This document shows positions 61,250 to 64,000 of a DNA stretch of 64,000 nt, in pieces. The notes under the pieces were generated by a model, which saw nothing but the letters and a program-made list of their open reading frames with translations, had not been told where the DNA came from and did not search any database. Origin of the DNA: Carya illinoinensis (taxonomy: Eukaryota > Streptophyta > Magnoliopsida > Fagales > Juglandaceae); NCBI RefSeq assembly GCF_018687715.1, contig NC_056755.1, positions 35,049,001 through 35,113,000 on the forward strand, written 5' to 3'. Each line of letters opens with the position of its first letter. Position 1 is the first letter of the stretch. Position numbers and translations under genes: made by a program.

Positions 61250-62520
61250 TTATTTTTTATTTTTATTTTTGCGAGAAGGAGGGCGACGGCACCTCCAGCA
61301 CTTTATTAAAAAATGGCCTCACTTATGGCAGAAGAATACCTTTTACACTAGAAAAACAAAGCAACAACACAACCAAACAAAACACCAAAAAAAAAAAAAA
61401 ACACTAAACAGCGTTACAATCTAACATGTGGCAATCTCGCCTTATCCAATCGAAGCATGCCTTTCAACTTATATGGCCAAGAAATAAAATCAGAAAAAGT
61501 GCTATTATCAGAAGGCGACAACTTACCAGCTAGTAACGCCCTAAATTCAGCCTCATTATTCATACCATGACCAAAAGAAGAAGAGAAGGCACCTTTGAAA
61601 TTACCTCTCTCATCGCAAATGACACCTCCTCCACCACAACTACCCAGGTTGCCACGGCAACACCCATCTACATTCAGTTTAATCCACCCTTCAACCGGTT
61701 TCCTCCAATAAACCAGTTTTGGAATAGGCCTTGCACAATCAACATATGGAACTTCAAGAGCTTGAGGAATAACCTCATCACTGGTAGAAATAGGCCATTG
61801 TTTCACCATAATAGATGAAATCTTCTGTATCCATACTTTAACTGCCAACCAAACACCCGACACCGATTCAAAGGAGTTTTCCATTCGAGCCTTGCATCAA
61901 TGCATCTAGAGACGCCAAGTAATAATAGACAGGATGATGCCGAGAAGAATCCCCCTGTGACTCGACAGTTTTGATGCACTAAACCACTACATCACAGTCG
62001 GCCACCATGACATACCAGAAACATGGTTAATTCCCAATGCAATGGTTGCCATTACATGGCACATGATTTAAACTTTCTGAGTGGCCTTGAGAGCAGCAGT
62101 TACACAGAGAGGCCAACAAGATTCTAAGAGATTGCACCCAAGAGTCCAATGCCAGCCCATTAAATCGAGCTTTCCACATACACACAAAAATCTTCTTGGG
62201 AGAAGGTGATGCCAAATCCAGTCCATGCCCAAATGTTCAGTTCCTTTTACATGAATTAGTTCCCACACTGAGGCCGACGTAAACTCCCCCTTAGCTGCAG
62301 ATTTCCAAATGGTAATATCATTGCCCACCTTGCTAGCCACAATGCCGTGCATGATCTCCTCTGTTTTATCTAACCCGACTAGTTCCATAAGATAGTTCTC
62401 ATCCCAGGATCCATCAACCCATACATCTTTTATTTTGATCTCTGAATGCCCAATGTCCCTACTGGCACACAAAGGCCCACTTGCCAACCACCAATCAAAC
62501 CAAAACGAAGAGCTGAAAGT
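61250..62520 (-). pseudogene. LINE 3' end (zinc-finger region and RNase H), minus strand
   Basis: From right to left: VWVDGSWDENYLMELVG, NDITIWKSAAKGEFTSASVW and WHHLLPRRF are the LINE C-terminal reverse-transcriptase/zinc-finger region. Then VYWRKPVEGWIKLNVDGCCR, GGGGVICDERGNFKGAFSSS and NNEAEFRALLAG form a terminal RNase H domain (about 61730-61500). Stops and frameshifts lie between the two blocks at about 61890-62060. A T-rich stretch near 61246-61270 on the + strand probably marks the tail. Confidence 0.87.
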
Positions 62521-62658
62521 CTAGAATCGAGAAGAGCCTTCATAATTGACTTCTAGAATCGAGATGAATTGCTTCTAGTCTCAGCAATTGAGAAAGTCTA
62601 GATTTTTCACATTGTTCCCATGTACCCAGTTCAAGTTTAGTAACCAAGAAATCACATT
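62521..62658. other. Short spacer between LINE and gypsy segment
   Basis: A direct repeat of the phrase TCTAGAATCGAGA occurs at about 62520 and 62552. Nothing else is recognised. Confidence 0.35.
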
Positions 62659-62790
62659 GATGGGCCCCAAGGTGGACCAAGTTGTAAAGATCCTTTGCAA
62701 GTTTCAGATGAGTTAATTACAAGATCAAGAGCTAGGAAGATCAAGGAAGCTTTGCATGGATGGGGGTGCAATCCACTTAAGACATGTTTA
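62659..62790 (+). pseudogene. Gypsy polyprotein tail fragment
   Basis: The + strand encodes QVSDELITRSRARKIKEALH-like sequence, resembling the basic tail (T-R-S/A-R-A-K/R-K-I-K-E-A-L) common near the end of plant gypsy polyproteins. It is short and is followed by the LTR-like segment. Confidence 0.5.
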
Positions 62791-63459
62791 GCAAGAGCCC
62801 AACATTTAAGATGGGCTTGAGAGGAGGAGATCTAGTTTTCATCCACGTGATATACTACGAAAGACACGACTTGGGCTTATTGTTATTGAAGGCCTTGGAC
62901 TTATTTATTTCAATAAAATAGCTTATTTTATTGGTTTAGAATAAGTGGGCTTGAGGATGTCAGCCCACACATATTTCTTATTTCTACTGAGTTAGGGTTT
63001 TTGGGAAGGCCTTGTATTTTGACCAAGGGCATGTTTGGAAAGTTATTATTTAAAGTGAACTAGGGTTTTAGAAGTACTGTAGCCCGGGCACTGTTCACGC
63101 TATAGTACCCGCGGCTCACTTAGGGATTTGGGGATTGTTATTTAAACCACTTGTAGCCTCATTTGAGATGAGAAGACATTTTTTATTGAATTTTCATTGT
63201 AAGTGAGTTTTCTCCTCTTGTTCTTAATTGAACTCTTGAACTTATCAAAAGTAAATCACAACCTTTGTAGTGTTCCTCCTCGTAATTGGGTTCTTGAGAC
63301 GGGATTTCAACGGGTCTAGATTTTGATATAATCTAGGTTCTTGAAACGAGTTCTCAACGGGTCTAAATTCTCCATCCATAGACTTGAGTTTGGCGTTCTT
63401 GGGTGAGTTTTCAAATTGATCGTGGGTTCAAGGGATTCTCTTCCCGCGGGTTCACATCA
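62790..63459 (+). repeat. Probable gypsy LTR at the right edge
   Basis: It ends CACATCA at about 63459, directly before a primer-binding site. It contains TATTTAAACCACTTGTAGCC (a possible TATA region) and repeated phrases TTCTTGAGACGGG/TTCTTGAAACGAG with CAACGGGTCTA. The left end is not defined. Confidence 0.6.
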
Positions 63460-63461
63460 TT

Positions 63462-63474
63462 TGGTATTCAGAGC
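63462..63474 (+). promoter_or_regulatory. Primer-binding site of the right-edge gypsy element
   Basis: TGGTATTCAGAGC is close to the initiator Met tRNA complement and is followed by AT-rich leader sequence with repeated TAGGGTTT/TAGGGCT phrases. The element continues beyond the window. Confidence 0.7.
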
Positions 63475-63811
63475 AAGGCTTTCAATCAGGTCTGATTCTA
63501 TCTTTTATTTATTGTATTGTTAATTCTAGGGCTTCATTGTTCTAGAGTTACCAAAAAAAAAAAAAAAAGAGCAGAAATTCATTTTTTCTAGGGCTGCCAA
63601 ATTATTCTATCATTTGGGTTTGATGTTCGTCATCATAGGGTGGCTAAATTCCTTGTTTGAGGGCTGCCTAAATTTGCACCATCTAGGGTTTGAAATTTCT
63701 AGGGTTTCATTGATTCTCTTCTATTTTTCCTTGTCAACTTTTTATATGATTGAATTCAATTGTTTGATTATCATAATTGAATATTTCTGTTTGTGGTTGA
63801 ATTGTTGAGAG

Positions 63812-63975
63812 AAGAAAAGAAAAAAAAAAGGAAAGGAAAGGAAAGGAAAAGAAAAGAAAAGAAAAGAAAGGAAAGGAAAGGAAAAGAAAAGAAAAGAAAA
63901 GAAAAGAAAGGAAAAGAAAAGAAAACAAAAAGGAAAAAAAATTCTAAAAAAAAAAAGAAGAAGAAGAGAAAGAAA
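63812..63975 (+). repeat. (GAAAA/GGAAA)n pentanucleotide tract
   Basis: A purine-only stretch of about 160 bp of mixed GAAAA and GGAAA units in the leader of the right-edge gypsy element. Confidence 0.9.
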
Positions 63976-64000
63976 AGGGTTTTGGGTATAGGTTGTTTGA

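Noticed and set aside
61567..61818. An 83-codon + strand frame
   Set aside because: It is the antisense shadow of the LINE RNase H domain on the minus strand.

Overview
This is plant nuclear DNA: introns with GT/AG borders, plant LTR retrotransposons primed by initiator-Met tRNA, L1-type LINEs, MITEs and long AT-rich spacers. One MITE family (ends near GGCCTCGTTTGG, with runs of GATGAGATGAGAT) suggests a woody rosid, probably Fagales such as the walnut family; that placement is inference. I recognise no rRNA gene, tRNA gene or CRISPR array.

Four genes look intact, all on the + strand. (1) A secretory phospholipase A2 of the plant beta type: 4 exons, 145 aa, signal peptide, 12 mature-region cysteines, C-terminal KFEL. 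(2) A long IST1-like ESCRT-III regulator: 7 exons, 1130 aa, with a C-terminal MIT-interacting-type motif. (3) and (4) Two paralogous class I O-methyltransferases of the caffeoyl-CoA O-methyltransferase-like family: 5 exons and 236 aa each, identical exon lengths, about 13 kb apart.

Layout. 1-5.5 kb: decayed Ty3/gypsy integrase-chromodomain, an L1 LINE on the minus strand, MITEs. 5.9-8.5 kb: phospholipase A2. 10.4-15.9 kb: IST1-like gene with a MITE in intron 2. 17.27-22.17 kb: a complete but disabled Ty1/copia element with matching 5-bp target duplications. 22.2-24.9 kb: methyltransferase copy 1. 25.5-33 kb: a second copy of the methyltransferase upstream region with no gene after it. It is interrupted by a 1.09-kb Mutator-like element that carries a captured host exon (Pack-MULE) and is followed by a gypsy element with a 78-bp tandem array. 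33.1-37.8 kb: third upstream region plus methyltransferase copy 2. 38.6-40.2 kb: small rearranged copia element. 40.3-52.8 kb: (GA)n tract, LINE pieces, a short non-autonomous LTR element, long LTR-like segments, copia gag. 52.9-61.1 kb: fourth copy of the upstream region, again without a gene, split by a minus-strand copia and followed by a second copy of the same gypsy insertion with a longer 78-bp array. 61.2-64 kb: LINE 3' end, then a gypsy LTR with primer-binding site and a (GAAAA)n tract.

The main theme is repeated segmental duplication of a methyltransferase locus followed by transposon insertion. Shared junctions allow the events to be partly ordered: the gypsy insertion preceded the duplication of its block, while the Pack-MULE, the 17-22 kb copia and the 53-56 kb copia came later. 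I found no clearly new multi-gene system. The most unusual items are the Pack-MULE with its captured receptor-type exon, the frame-preserving 78-bp arrays, and the copia 3' LTR with a triplicated TATA module.
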